From an uncultured Arenicella sp. (GTDB lineage Bacteria; Pseudomonadota; Gammaproteobacteria; Arenicellales; Arenicellaceae): a stretch of 64,000 bases of DNA. Below, one piece after another: positions 26,195-33,255 of this stretch. Numbering within the stretch: position 1 is the first letter of the stretch; each line of letters opens with the position of its first letter. Position numbers and translations under genes: made by a program. Location of the stretch: contig CALINO010000001.1 in NCBI GenBank assembly GCA_938045295.1, positions 1 to 64,000 of the forward strand, given 5' to 3'. Below the pieces are notes generated by a model. That model was not told the DNA's origin. It did no database searches and saw only the letters and a list, made by a program, of their open reading frames with translations.

Positions 26195-26821
26195 ATGTCA
26201 TCATTACTACGTATTGACTCCAGCCCACGAGGTGCTGGTTCTCATTCCAAATTTATTGCGGATACTATTCAAAAGCAGCTTGTGATCAACACCGCCGATA
26301 TCAAGATCTGTCAGCGTGATTTATCGCTCCAAGAAATCCCGTCTATCTCACAAGCTACGATTACCGGTTTCTTCACACCTAAGGAAAATTTTACTTCTGA
26401 ACTCGTGAAAGCCACATTGTTATCGGATCAGTTAATTAAAGAAGTTAAGAGCGCAGATACGATTCTTATCAGCGCTCCCATTTATAACTTTGGGGTTCCA
26501 TCGTCATTAAAGGCATGGATTGATCAAATTGTTAGAGTCAGCGAGACTTTTAGTTTCAATGAAACAGGGTTCTCTGGCTTAGTAAGAGGAAAGAAAGCAA
26601 TTCTGGCTTTGTCATATGGCGCACAGGGTTACGTCGGAAATGGCGATCTAAGTTCAATGAACTTTTTTGAACCTTACCTTGTTGCGTTGCTTAAGTTTAT
26701 AGGGATAGAAGACATAGCCGTATTTCGTTTAGAGGGCACCTCTATACTCGATGAGGAAGGCTTGTCTAAACAAAAGTATGCATTGCAAACTCAAATAAAA
26801 AATTCATTAGAGGTGAACTAA
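26195..26821 (+). CDS. FMN-dependent NADH-azoreductase/quinone reductase
   Basis: A 208-residue flavodoxin-like protein of the AzoR (AcpD) family. It shows LLRIDSSPRGAGSHSK at the FMN phosphate loop, ILISAPIYNFGVPSSLKAWIDQIVR at the flavin site and the ALSYGAQGY segment. Members reduce quinones, azo dyes and nitro compounds with NADH, and give resistance to thiol-reactive electrophiles. A GGAG ribosome site precedes the ATG. It is one base ahead of the SDR gene and divergent from the LysR gene. Confidence 0.9.
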   Translation: MSSLLRIDSSPRGAGSHSKFIADTIQKQLVINTADIKICQRDLSLQEIPSISQATITGFFTPKENFTSELVKATLLSDQLIKEVKSADTILISAPIYNFGVPSSLKAWIDQIVRVSETFSFNETGFSGLVRGKKAILALSYGAQGYVGNGDLSSMNFFEPYLVALLKFIGIEDIAVFRLEGTSILDEEGLSKQKYALQTQIKNSLEVN

Positions 26822-26822
26822 C

Positions 26823-27614
26823 ATGGCTCAAACAATAGACTTTACGAATAAGACGGCTTTAATTATGGGGGCGAGTAAAGGCATAGGCTTAGCAACTGCG
26901 GAAAAGCTGGCTGAGCTAGGTGCAAAAGTTATACTTACCGCACGTAGTGTAGATAAACTAGAAAAAGCCGTTTTAAGTATAAATAGCAAAGGCGGAGCGG
27001 CGAAAGCTCACGTATGTGATGTGAGGGATTACTCTTCTGTAGAGGCCGCCGTTAAGTACTGTATTGATGAGACTGGTCAAATCGATTTTCTAATAAATAA
27101 TGCGGGTGTTATCGATCCTCAGAGTCACTTGGTTGATAGTGACCCATTTGAGTGGTCTTTAGCAGTAGATATTAACTATAAAGGTGTTTATTACTCTATG
27201 CGGTCTGTCTTGCCGTATATGATTGAAGCTGGTGAAGGGGTGATCGTTAATATGAGTTCAGGCGCGGCTAACAGTGCGTTGCCAGGCTGGAGTCACTATT
27301 GCTCTACGAAGTCGGGAGTAAAAAAACTTACTGAAGTCGCTCATAGTGAATTACACGCTAAAAATATTCGCGTTGTTGGACTGTCTCCGGGTACAGTAGC
27401 AACCGATATGATGGCAAAAATTCGTGATGCGAAAATTAACGCTGTGAGTAATCTAGACTGGTCGGTGCATATACCACCGAGATGGGCTGCGGAGGCGGTG
27501 GCTTTTTTATGTGGGCCAGAAGGTAATGAGTTCGCAGGTACTGATTTTTCAATCAAAACTAAAAAAGGCCGAGAACGAGTTGGACTGCCTGAAGAATACT
27601 TGGGAGAAAAATAG
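26823..27614 (+). CDS. Short-chain dehydrogenase/reductase
   Basis: A 263-residue classical SDR. The cofactor loop is MGASKGIGLATAEKL, the NNAG motif is LINNAGVI, and the catalytic set is MSSGAAN with SHYCSTKSGVKKL. A C-terminal segment PEGNEFAGTDFSIKTKKGRE replaces the usual ending. It begins one base after the azoreductase stop, so the two are co-translated. Together with the reductase it may detoxify carbonyl or quinone compounds; substrate is not known. Confidence 0.9.
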   Translation: MAQTIDFTNKTALIMGASKGIGLATAEKLAELGAKVILTARSVDKLEKAVLSINSKGGAAKAHVCDVRDYSSVEAAVKYCIDETGQIDFLINNAGVIDPQSHLVDSDPFEWSLAVDINYKGVYYSMRSVLPYMIEAGEGVIVNMSSGAANSALPGWSHYCSTKSGVKKLTEVAHSELHAKNIRVVGLSPGTVATDMMAKIRDAKINAVSNLDWSVHIPPRWAAEAVAFLCGPEGNEFAGTDFSIKTKKGRERVGLPEEYLGEK

Positions 27615-27652
27615 GATCTAATTTCCAGTAGATTTATTCAAGTATCGGTATG

Positions 27653-27759
27653 CTCTAACAAAGCCATTATGTAGGACAACTTTTTCGTTGCTTCGTTTTG
27701 TGTTTGAATAGCTCAAAAGCAAACCAACTGCAAAGTTACCTCATATGGCGGTGTTATAT
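27653..27759 (+). repeat. attC site 5
   Basis: CTCTAAC and GTTATAT bracket 107 bases. L-boxes AAAGCCATTATG and CATATGGCGG pair, and internal segments GCTTCGTTTTG and CAAAAGCAAACC form the middle of the stem. It is longer than attC1-4 and closer to Vibrio/Shewanella-type sites in form. Confidence 0.75.
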
Positions 27760-27761
27760 GT

Positions 27762-27962
27762 ATGAATAGCTCATCACCGAAAGAGACGACTCATTTTAGC
27801 CATAAGGTTGCTATAGGTTTATGGCACTTTGTTTGTACATTTGTAACTCTGGGTGTGCTTGCTATTTTGTGTGGTTCCCTTGTAGATTTTGGTTTTACGT
27901 TACTTGTAATTTCACTCACTGTGAGGTATGTCTTTACAACGCGCTTCTTGCAAAGGCGTTAG
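27762..27962 (+). CDS. Cassette 6: small membrane protein
   Basis: A 66-residue protein with two hydrophobic stretches (VAIGLWHFVCTFVTLGVLAIL and FGFTLLVISLTVRYVF) and a basic tail. It starts three bases after the attC5 core. Its last codons and stop (CGTTAG) are part of a cassette core site GTTAGCA at 27958, and no left attC arm is visible inside the gene, so this end looks like a fusion or deletion product rather than a normal gene 3' end. Confidence 0.5.
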   Translation: MNSSSPKETTHFSHKVAIGLWHFVCTFVTLGVLAILCGSLVDFGFTLLVISLTVRYVFTTRFLQRR

Positions 27963-27964
27963 CA
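27958..27964 (+). other. Cassette core site without attC arm
   Basis: AAAGGCGTTAGCA has the form of an attC right end. No matching RYYYAAC box with a pairable L-arm lies 50-120 bases upstream. It marks the start of the DUF3291 cassette. Confidence 0.5.
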
Positions 27965-27993
27965 GAAAAACACACATATTTGAGGAGAAATAT

Positions 27994-28476
27994 ATGAACT
28001 ACCAATTGGCACAAGTAAACATAGCGAAATTTCGAGTTCCTCAGGATGATCCAGTAAATGCTGACTTTGTGAATAACTTAGATAGGGTGAATGCCATAGC
28101 TGAATCACAACCAGGGTTTGTTTGGAGATTTATCGGAGACGGTAACGACGCTCTTGATATTCAAGCGTTCAATGACCCCAACGTTATAATAAATATGTCT
28201 GTGTGGAGCGATATTAATTCGCTTGTTAATTTCGTTTACCGAAACACTGATCACAAGCAGATTATGCGTAGACGAAAAGAATGGTTTGAAAAGGTTGAGT
28301 TCCACATGGTGCTTTGGTGGATAGAGGAAGGCAGGAGGCCAACGATCGAAGAGGCAAAAATACGTCTTGAACTGTTGCGTCAAAACGGGCCATCGTATTC
28401 CGCATTTACTTTTAAAGCCCCATTTTCTGCGCCAAGCGGCGTTGTTATTGATCCGTTCAAAGATGAATGCGCTTAA
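27994..28476 (+). CDS. Cassette 7: DUF3291 (antibiotic-biosynthesis-monooxygenase-like) protein
   Basis: A 160-residue protein of the DUF3291 family, dimeric alpha-beta barrel fold. Diagnostic are YQLAQVNIAKFRVPQDDPVNADFV, the GFVWRF strand, and FHMVLWWIEEGRRPTIEEAK with the ending in the FTFKAPFSAP segment. I use the ATG at 27994, with a GAGGAG site, instead of the tracker start at 27928, which lies before the cassette boundary. DUF3291 genes are frequent passengers of chromosomal integrons. No enzyme activity is established. Confidence 0.88.
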   Translation: MNYQLAQVNIAKFRVPQDDPVNADFVNNLDRVNAIAESQPGFVWRFIGDGNDALDIQAFNDPNVIINMSVWSDINSLVNFVYRNTDHKQIMRRRKEWFEKVEFHMVLWWIEEGRRPTIEEAKIRLELLRQNGPSYSAFTFKAPFSAPSGVVIDPFKDECA

Positions 28477-28479
28477 GTA

Positions 28480-28585
28480 TGCTAACAAGCAGCTGTAAAT
28501 CGAGAATTCACGCGCTGTCAAAATTGCCATGCTCGCAAGCTTTCATCGTACGGTAATTTAGCCATCGCGTTGCTGGGCGTTATGA
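28480..28585 (+). repeat. attC site 7
   Basis: TGCTAAC and GTTATGA bracket 106 bases. L-boxes AAGCAGC/GCTGGGC pair, and TCAAAATTGCC/GGTAATTTAG form the upper stem. Cassette junction at 28579/28580. Confidence 0.78.
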
Positions 28586-28711
28586 CGGTATGAGGGAACT
28601 GTGGTAACTCCAATAATTACTCTTTCACTGTTGTCCAGCCGTTGAGTGCTGCCTTGTTTATTCATCGTTTAACGGCACACCTCTGAATGTTACTCTCGGC
28701 TAATTAAGGCG
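28580..28711 (+). other. Apparently empty cassette with attC site 8
   Basis: From one core site (28579) to the next (GTTAAAT at 28711) is only about 130 bases with no ORF. The arms TAACTCCAATAATT and AATTAAGGCGTTA pair with few mismatches, and GCCGTTGAG/TTTAACGGC make an inner stem, so nearly the whole cassette is an attC (about 28602-28717). The left R-box is TGGTAAC, weaker than consensus. Confidence 0.55.
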
Positions 28712-28739
28712 TTAAATTTACCTAATCTAGGTTAGTGGT

Positions 28740-28994
28740 ATGAATAAAATAGAATTTAGTGCGCAAGAAAAAGAAATTCTTGTTGAGAAATTCAAAACTT
28801 ATTTCGAGTCCGAGTTAAATTATGATATTGGGCAGTTTGACGCAGAGTTTTTGATTGATTTTGTTTCTGAAAATCTAGGTGGTTATTATTACAACCGAGG
28901 CCTGCAAGATGCTCAGGTGGCGATCCGCTCAAAGCTGGATGATGTGGAAGCTGAAATAGAGTCTTTAGAAAAGCCAACGGAGTATCTAAAGTAA
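28740..28994 (+). CDS. Cassette 9: DUF2164 protein
   Basis: An 84-residue protein of the DUF2164 family. It has IEFSAQEKEILVEKFKTYF, the conserved IGQFDAEFLIDFVSENLGGYYYNRGLQDA, and a C-terminal coiled-coil-like acidic helix. The family is widespread and uncharacterised and is often found in cassettes. It starts 23 bases after the attC8 core. The cassette's own attC is degenerate, ending in a core site at 29094. Confidence 0.88.
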   Translation: MNKIEFSAQEKEILVEKFKTYFESELNYDIGQFDAEFLIDFVSENLGGYYYNRGLQDAQVAIRSKLDDVEAEIESLEKPTEYLK

Positions 28995-29093
28995 GGAAAC
29001 TTAATAATTCCAAGAACAGTTGCACACGCCGTGAGCATGAAACATGTCTATGAATGTGGTAGCAGGAGCAGGTCACGAGCCCGCTTTAAAGAC

Positions 29094-29100
29094 GTTAGAG
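29094..29100 (+). other. Cassette core site of a degenerate attC
   Basis: AAAGACGTTAGAG has attC right-end form, 99 bases after the DUF2164 stop. The expected left box would be CTTAATAATTCC at about 29001, with TAAT in place of TAAC. Pairing of the arms is poor, so this attC may be inactive. Confidence 0.4.
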
Positions 29101-29113
29101 GAGCATTAATAAA

Positions 29114-29872
29114 ATGAGAAGCACACCACTTTTATACATACTTGTACTCGCTTTTTCAAAAATCACTTTTGCCGAAGAGCTGTTACCAGACTTAAAAGTA
29201 GAAAAAATTGAAGACGGTGTTTATCTTCACACATCATTTGAAAAAGTTGAAGGGTGGGGGCTTGTCGCATCAAATGGGCTAGTAGTGCTTGATAATAAAG
29301 ATGCTTATATTATTGACACGCCAATGAGGGCTGAGGATACGGAAGCACTTGTACAATGGGTTCAAGATAATGGCTTTATTGCCAAGGCAAGCATTTCGAC
29401 ACACTTTCACGGTGATAGCGCTGCGGGTATCCCATACCTTAATTCTGTATCGATTCCTACGTATGCCTCAAAACTAACGAATGAGTTGATTCATAAAGAA
29501 GATCGGGAGCAGGCCAAATACTCTTTTGATAGTACTAGCTATTGGTTAGTTGAAGACAAAATTGAAGTGTTTTACCCCGGCGCAGGTCACACTAAAGACA
29601 ATGTGGTTGTCTGGATGCCTGATAAAAAAGTCCTGTTCGGCGGTTGTTTTGTAAAGCATAAGAGTCTTGGTTATTTAGGCGATTCTGTATTAGAAAGCTG
29701 GCCTGCATCCGCTGAAAAATTGCTATCCAAATATGCCTCTGTAAAACTTGTTGTTCCAGGTCATGGGGCGGTTGGCGACATATCATTATTGGAAGAGACA
29801 AAGAGGCTAGCCGTTGAAGGTGTCGTTTCTCGTAAATCACCCCAGCATGATCATAACGCATCTTCTGATTAA
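29114..29872 (+). CDS. Subclass B1 metallo-beta-lactamase, IMP-like
   Basis: A 252-residue zinc enzyme that opens beta-lactam rings in the periplasm. A signal peptide (residues 1-20, ending ITFA) precedes EELLPDLKVEKIEDGVYLH. All six zinc ligands of subclass B1 are present: H97, H99 and D101 (HFHGDS), H159 (GAGHT), C178 (GGCF) and H217 (PGHG). The L3-loop Trp (GWG, residue 48) and the Lys of CFVK are kept; the LGN Asn of IMP-1 is Tyr (LGY). A manual alignment with my memory of IMP-1 gives clearly more than half identical residues. It is 20 bases after a cassette core site. Confidence 0.93.
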   Translation: MRSTPLLYILVLAFSKITFAEELLPDLKVEKIEDGVYLHTSFEKVEGWGLVASNGLVVLDNKDAYIIDTPMRAEDTEALVQWVQDNGFIAKASISTHFHGDSAAGIPYLNSVSIPTYASKLTNELIHKEDREQAKYSFDSTSYWLVEDKIEVFYPGAGHTKDNVVVWMPDKKVLFGGCFVKHKSLGYLGDSVLESWPASAEKLLSKYASVKLVVPGHGAVGDISLLEETKRLAVEGVVSRKSPQHDHNASSD

Positions 29873-29904
29873 AGCGTTGTGCATTAACAGAATAGAGACT
29901 CTGT

Positions 29905-30339
29905 ATGAATACTAAATTTGTATTTAAAGATTTTATTATCATCACATTGCTGGTAAGCATTTGGGTGAACGCCTCAGAGGTGTTTCGATATTTTTTTATC
30001 GTTAGACCTGAAATGCATGAAAACCTAGCAACAATACCGAATGTGGCGGATATGAATATAACCATTTTTCTTATTTGGGGCGTATGGGATACATTGCTTA
30101 CAGGCTTATTTGTTTTCTTATTTTGGTTATGCTCTCAGGTATTTGGCAATAATGGCAAATCGATTGTTATTACAAGCCTCGTTTCTTGGTGTTTTTTCTT
30201 TCTTTTATTCTGGGTAGGTATGGCAAACATGAGTTTATCAAGTTGGTCGTTCCTAATCATTGTTTTACCCTTAGCTTTATTAGAAACAACTGTAGCTGCG
30301 TTTATAACCTCAAAGCTCTATGCAAGAAATCATGTATAG
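29905..30339 (+). CDS. Membrane protein, unknown
   Basis: A 144-residue protein with four predicted membrane helices (for example FIIITLLVSIWVNASEVFRYFF and SLVSWCFFFLLFWVG). It starts 32 bases after the beta-lactamase stop and may belong to the same cassette transcript. No family recognised; similar four-helix proteins of this length occur in cassette arrays and genomic islands. Confidence 0.65.
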   Translation: MNTKFVFKDFIIITLLVSIWVNASEVFRYFFIVRPEMHENLATIPNVADMNITIFLIWGVWDTLLTGLFVFLFWLCSQVFGNNGKSIVITSLVSWCFFFLLFWVGMANMSLSSWSFLIIVLPLALLETTVAAFITSKLYARNHV

Positions 30340-30374
30340 CAAGTTGTTTCATCGGGAAATTGTTAATGGTAAGG

Positions 30375-30605
30375 CTAACAGTCGTTAGAGCAGGGCAAAT
30401 AACAGTGGCTCTTAATAGGAGCCAACGGCCACAAATGAAGAAGGTAGTGAATAAGTATGTTTTAATAGTGTTTGCGCTATTCGTTTCATTTAAAGAAATA
30501 TCAATTTCTACCGCCATGACTCATGGCGCATTTTTTCGCCTATATCAGAAAGGGTTACGTTCTTGAGAGAATGGATTCATGAAACAAACCGCTAACAAGG
30601 TTAGC
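30375..30605. repeat. Collapsed attC-like palindromes
   Basis: CTAAC-AGTC-GTTAG at 30375-30388 and GCTAAC-AAG-GTTAGC at 30591-30605 consist of attC R-box sequence (TAAC and GTTA) with almost nothing between. They bracket a 200-base segment with one 43-codon ORF. They may be attC sites that lost their arms, or chance palindromes. Confidence 0.3.
30435..30566 (+). CDS. Possible small secreted/membrane peptide
   Basis: A 43-residue ORF (MKKVVNKYVLIVFALFVSF...) with a basic N-terminus and a hydrophobic stretch like a signal peptide. It lies in a gap of 280 bases without other genes, between the two palindromes. There is no strong ribosome site, so coding is uncertain. The longer tracker ORF from 30186 in the same frame overlaps the upstream gene and is not called. 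Confidence 0.3.
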   Translation: MKKVVNKYVLIVFALFVSFKEISISTAMTHGAFFRLYQKGLRS

Positions 30606-30619
30606 TAGAAGGAAATTGA

Positions 30620-31486
30620 ATGAATATAAAAATCTTTATCACCTCATGCATTTTGTTGGTGTTTTGCATGAAGCTATCGGCTGAACCGGCTGAACCGGCT
30701 GAAACACTTTCTAGCTTTGAAATACCAAATTCCAACGTTGTTACCATTGAGTCGAAAACCCTTGGTCGAGCGTACGACCTTTATATTAAAGTTCCTAGAG
30801 ACTATTTTGAGGAAGAGAACAAATCTAAAAAATACCCTGTTTTATATTTAAATGACGGCCCCCACACTTTTAAAGTTGCTGCAGGCGTGACTCATTTTTC
30901 CAACATGGATAAATCCATTATTGTTGGGATATCTTTCGCACACGGAGAGGATGGGCAATATAGTCGCGTACGCGATTTAACCCCTGACATCGACAAAAGC
31001 TGGACAAACTACATTACCGGTGGAGCACCTAGATATTTAAACTTCATTGAGCGTGAAATTTTCCCTTTTGTTGATGAACACTACCGAACCAATGTGAACA
31101 ACAGAATCCTTGCCGGTCATTCGCTCGGAGGCTCGTTTGGCGCGTGGGTATTGCTAACTAGCCCTTCTTCATTTTCAGGCTATATATTAACCAGCCCATC
31201 TTTATGGTTTAAAAACGATTTGATCTTTGAATTAGAGAATCAATACTCAAAAAACAACACGAATCTGGATGCAAAATTATTTATTGCCACTGGTGCTTTA
31301 GAGACTCCTGAAAACGGAATGAGAAATAACATGGTGGACGGGCATCAACGGTTTGTTGAGCGTTTGCGCTCTAGAAATTACAAAGGCTTGTCTATAAGTG
31401 ATGAAATAGTAGAAGGCACAGATCATTACTCAACGTTTCCGGTTGGTTTGGCGAAAGGTTTAAGGCTGTTTTATCAAGATTTGTAG
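30620..31486 (+). CDS. Secreted alpha/beta-hydrolase (esterase D/IroE-like)
   Basis: A 288-residue putative esterase with an N-terminal signal (MNIKIFITSCILLVFCMKLSA) followed by a short AEPAEPAE repeat (9-base tandem in the DNA). The catalytic serine is in AGHSLGGSFGAW around residue 168 and the histidine in EGTDHYSTFP near 270. It looks like esterase D/enterochelin-esterase relatives acting in the periplasm. AT-rich composition agrees with the surrounding accessory DNA; no attC follows. Confidence 0.82.
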   Translation: MNIKIFITSCILLVFCMKLSAEPAEPAETLSSFEIPNSNVVTIESKTLGRAYDLYIKVPRDYFEEENKSKKYPVLYLNDGPHTFKVAAGVTHFSNMDKSIIVGISFAHGEDGQYSRVRDLTPDIDKSWTNYITGGAPRYLNFIEREIFPFVDEHYRTNVNNRILAGHSLGGSFGAWVLLTSPSSFSGYILTSPSLWFKNDLIFELENQYSKNNTNLDAKLFIATGALETPENGMRNNMVDGHQRFVERLRSRNYKGLSISDEIVEGTDHYSTFPVGLAKGLRLFYQDL

Positions 31487-31748
31487 TTTTATTCTAAAAT
31501 GCCAAACAAATTGGGCAAAAGGCGGAAGAGTTGAATTAAGCTGGCATAAATTGGCTTTTATTTTCAGCACTGCTTGTTGTTCCAGGCCATGGGGCGGTTG
31601 GCGACATATCATTATTGGAAGAGACACAGAGGCTAGCCGTTGAAGGTGTCGCTTCTAGTAAATCACCCCAGCATGATCACTAATACGTTGGCTGATTAAA
31701 GCTTTATACTTTAAGAACATTTACAGTGATAATTTTATAAGGAAGTGT
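31487..31748 (+). other. Intergenic stretch containing a lactamase remnant
   Basis: The 262 bases between the two hydrolase genes hold, in order, about 85 bases of unassigned AT-rich sequence, the beta-lactamase 3' remnant at 31573-31702, and a 45-base leader with a TAAGGA ribosome site ahead of the next gene. Confidence 0.6.
31573..31702 (+). pseudogene. 3' remnant of a second metallo-beta-lactamase copy
   Basis: The last 35 codons of a B1 lactamase, in frame and including the zinc-ligand PGHG, almost identical to 29747-29875. In the shared 104 bases there are four differences: one silent, and K to Q, V to A, R to S. The reading frame then ends HDH-stop, earlier than in the intact gene, and both copies are followed by CTGATTAAAGC. 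The front of the gene is missing. Confidence 0.88.
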
Positions 31749-32711
31749 ATGCGAACAATAATTCTGTTATTAACGTCTTTTTTTAGTTTAAGTGCCTTTG
31801 CAGAAAAAATTGATGGAACACCTTTCGAGCAATATATTACCCAAAGTAAGAATGACAACCATATTACTTACTATTTGAGCGAGTCAAAAGCTGATGACGC
31901 TCCATTGCTTTTAATGATTCAAGGCTCTGGTTGTAATAGAGTTATAACTAAAAACCGTGATGGGGTTTACTCTTCAATATTTAATTTATTGAAAATAGCA
32001 AACTCTGGAAAATTTACGGTGTTGGCAGTAGAGAAGCCAAACTCTGGGTTAGTAAACGCTAAGGGGGGGAATGTTGCCCATTCTTGTTCAAAAGAATTTC
32101 ATGATAGCTTTACCGTTGAGAGCTGGGTTGAAGCGCTCAACTTAGCTATTAAAGAAACATTGTTAAAGCTAAAACGAAAGCCAAAACAAATACTGTTATT
32201 TGGCTTTTCTGAGGGCGCAGGCATTGCCTCTCAAGTTGCAGCAACTAACCATTTGGTAACTCATGTAATTACAAGTGGTGGTTCAGGTACTTCGCAAATG
32301 TTCGATTTTGTCGCCTTTGCTTATAAAAATTGCTTTGAGCGTTCAAAATGTATAGATGATGCATATTTAACGCTAGAAAATATTCTCAAAGAACCTGACA
32401 GTTCAACTAAGTTTGCTTGGGGGCACCCTTATAAAAGATGGAGTTCTTTTTTTCGATTAGACCCAGCGGAAAACTTACTAAAGTCTAATGCAAAAGTTTA
32501 TTTGGTTTTTGGTACTTCCGACACCGCAACTCCGGCCATTTCTCAAGAAATAATAGCGGCAAAATTAAAGTCAGCGGGTAGAGACATTACGATCAGAAGG
32601 CTCCCTAATGCCAGCCATAGTTTTCAGAGCTCTAGGCATCAAGGGTTTGACCAACTCGATAACGAGCATAGGCTGTCATTCAAATGGTTTTGGGATGACA
32701 TTGCTCTTTAA
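31749..32711 (+). CDS. Secreted alpha/beta-hydrolase
   Basis: A 320-residue hydrolase with signal peptide MRTIILLLTSFFSLSAFA. The nucleophile elbow is LFGFSEGAGIASQ near residue 157, with a LVFGTSDTATP acid-residue loop near 256 and the histidine in NASHSF near 288. The mature protein has four cysteines. Substrate unknown. It follows the lactamase remnant and may be the passenger of the lost second lactamase cassette. Confidence 0.78.
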   Translation: MRTIILLLTSFFSLSAFAEKIDGTPFEQYITQSKNDNHITYYLSESKADDAPLLLMIQGSGCNRVITKNRDGVYSSIFNLLKIANSGKFTVLAVEKPNSGLVNAKGGNVAHSCSKEFHDSFTVESWVEALNLAIKETLLKLKRKPKQILLFGFSEGAGIASQVAATNHLVTHVITSGGSGTSQMFDFVAFAYKNCFERSKCIDDAYLTLENILKEPDSSTKFAWGHPYKRWSSFFRLDPAENLLKSNAKVYLVFGTSDTATPAISQEIIAAKLKSAGRDITIRRLPNASHSFQSSRHQGFDQLDNEHRLSFKWFWDDIAL

Positions 32712-32843
32712 GTTTTAACATTGCAGAGCAACTAGTTTCGTGACGCATGCTAAATGAAATATAGCAAGCCAATTAAACGTGCCCGTTTTAATTGTGATAG
32801 CCTCAAATAAATGTTTTAACCACCCTAAACATGGAGTTGTATT

Positions 32844-33149
32844 TTGGTAACCTGTTATCTCAATTATGTAATTGACCCATACAAGCTCAAAGAGTTTGAG
32901 CATTACGCTAAACTTTGGATACCGCTGGTTAACAAATTTGGTGGCCAGCATCATGGGTATTTTCTTCCATCAGAAGGCGTTAATAACAAAGCGTTAGCTC
33001 TGTTTTCATTTCCCAGTTTGGCGGCTTACGAAGAGTATCGAGAGAAGTCACTCTTAGACAATGACTGCATGAGCGCATTTAAATACGCTGAAGACACAAA
33101 GTGTATTTTAAGTTACGAGCGTAGTTTCTTTCGCCCTGTGTTTGAATAA
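32844..33149 (+). CDS. NIPSNAP family protein
   Basis: A 101-residue dimeric alpha-beta barrel protein. The TCYLNYVIDPYKLKEFEHYAKLWIPLVNKFGG start and the HHGYFLPSEGVNNKALALFSFPSLAAYEEYREK segment are typical NIPSNAP. It probably starts at TTG 32844 or GTG 32847, after a GGAG site. NIPSNAP genes are frequent in cassette arrays, but no attC follows here. Function unknown. Confidence 0.82.
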   Translation: MVTCYLNYVIDPYKLKEFEHYAKLWIPLVNKFGGQHHGYFLPSEGVNNKALALFSFPSLAAYEEYREKSLLDNDCMSAFKYAEDTKCILSYERSFFRPVFE

Positions 33150-33255
33150 ACGTATAAACAGGGCAGGGGTGAATCGGACTCTTATTTTCATGCCTAAACT
33201 TAATGCATGCATGTAAAAGTGTTATGTATGAACTAGATGTTCTAGGGCGCAATCA

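Larger units (their letters stand above)
21394..29100. mobile_element. Chromosomal integron (intI, attI and cassette array)
   Basis: The unit comprises an integron integrase on the minus strand, a putative attI next to it, and plus-strand cassettes with attC sites at 23332, 23980, 24400 (left half only), 25113, 27653, 28480 and 28602, plus bare core sites at 27958 and 29094. Cassette DNA is AT-rich relative to the flanks. The right limit is uncertain: the metallo-beta-lactamase at 29114 starts 20 bases after the last core site and is probably the final recognisable cassette, but no attC follows it. Confidence 0.85.

Noticed and set aside
27928-27993. Longer start for the DUF3291 gene
   Set aside because: The extra codons lie before the cassette junction at 27958, and the ATG at 27994 has a good ribosome site and matches the family start.
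30186-30566. 126-codon ORF overlapping the membrane protein at 29905
   Set aside because: The first half is a frame shadow of the membrane-protein gene. Only the last 43 codons are outside it, and they are listed separately with low confidence.
31749-32711. Second hydrolase gene as a beta-lactamase fusion partner
   Set aside because: The lactamase remnant stops in frame (HDH-stop) before the hydrolase start, and there is a separate ribosome site.
33150-33255. attC site after the NIPSNAP gene
   Set aside because: A GTTATGT core-like heptamer is present, but no pairable left arm could be found.
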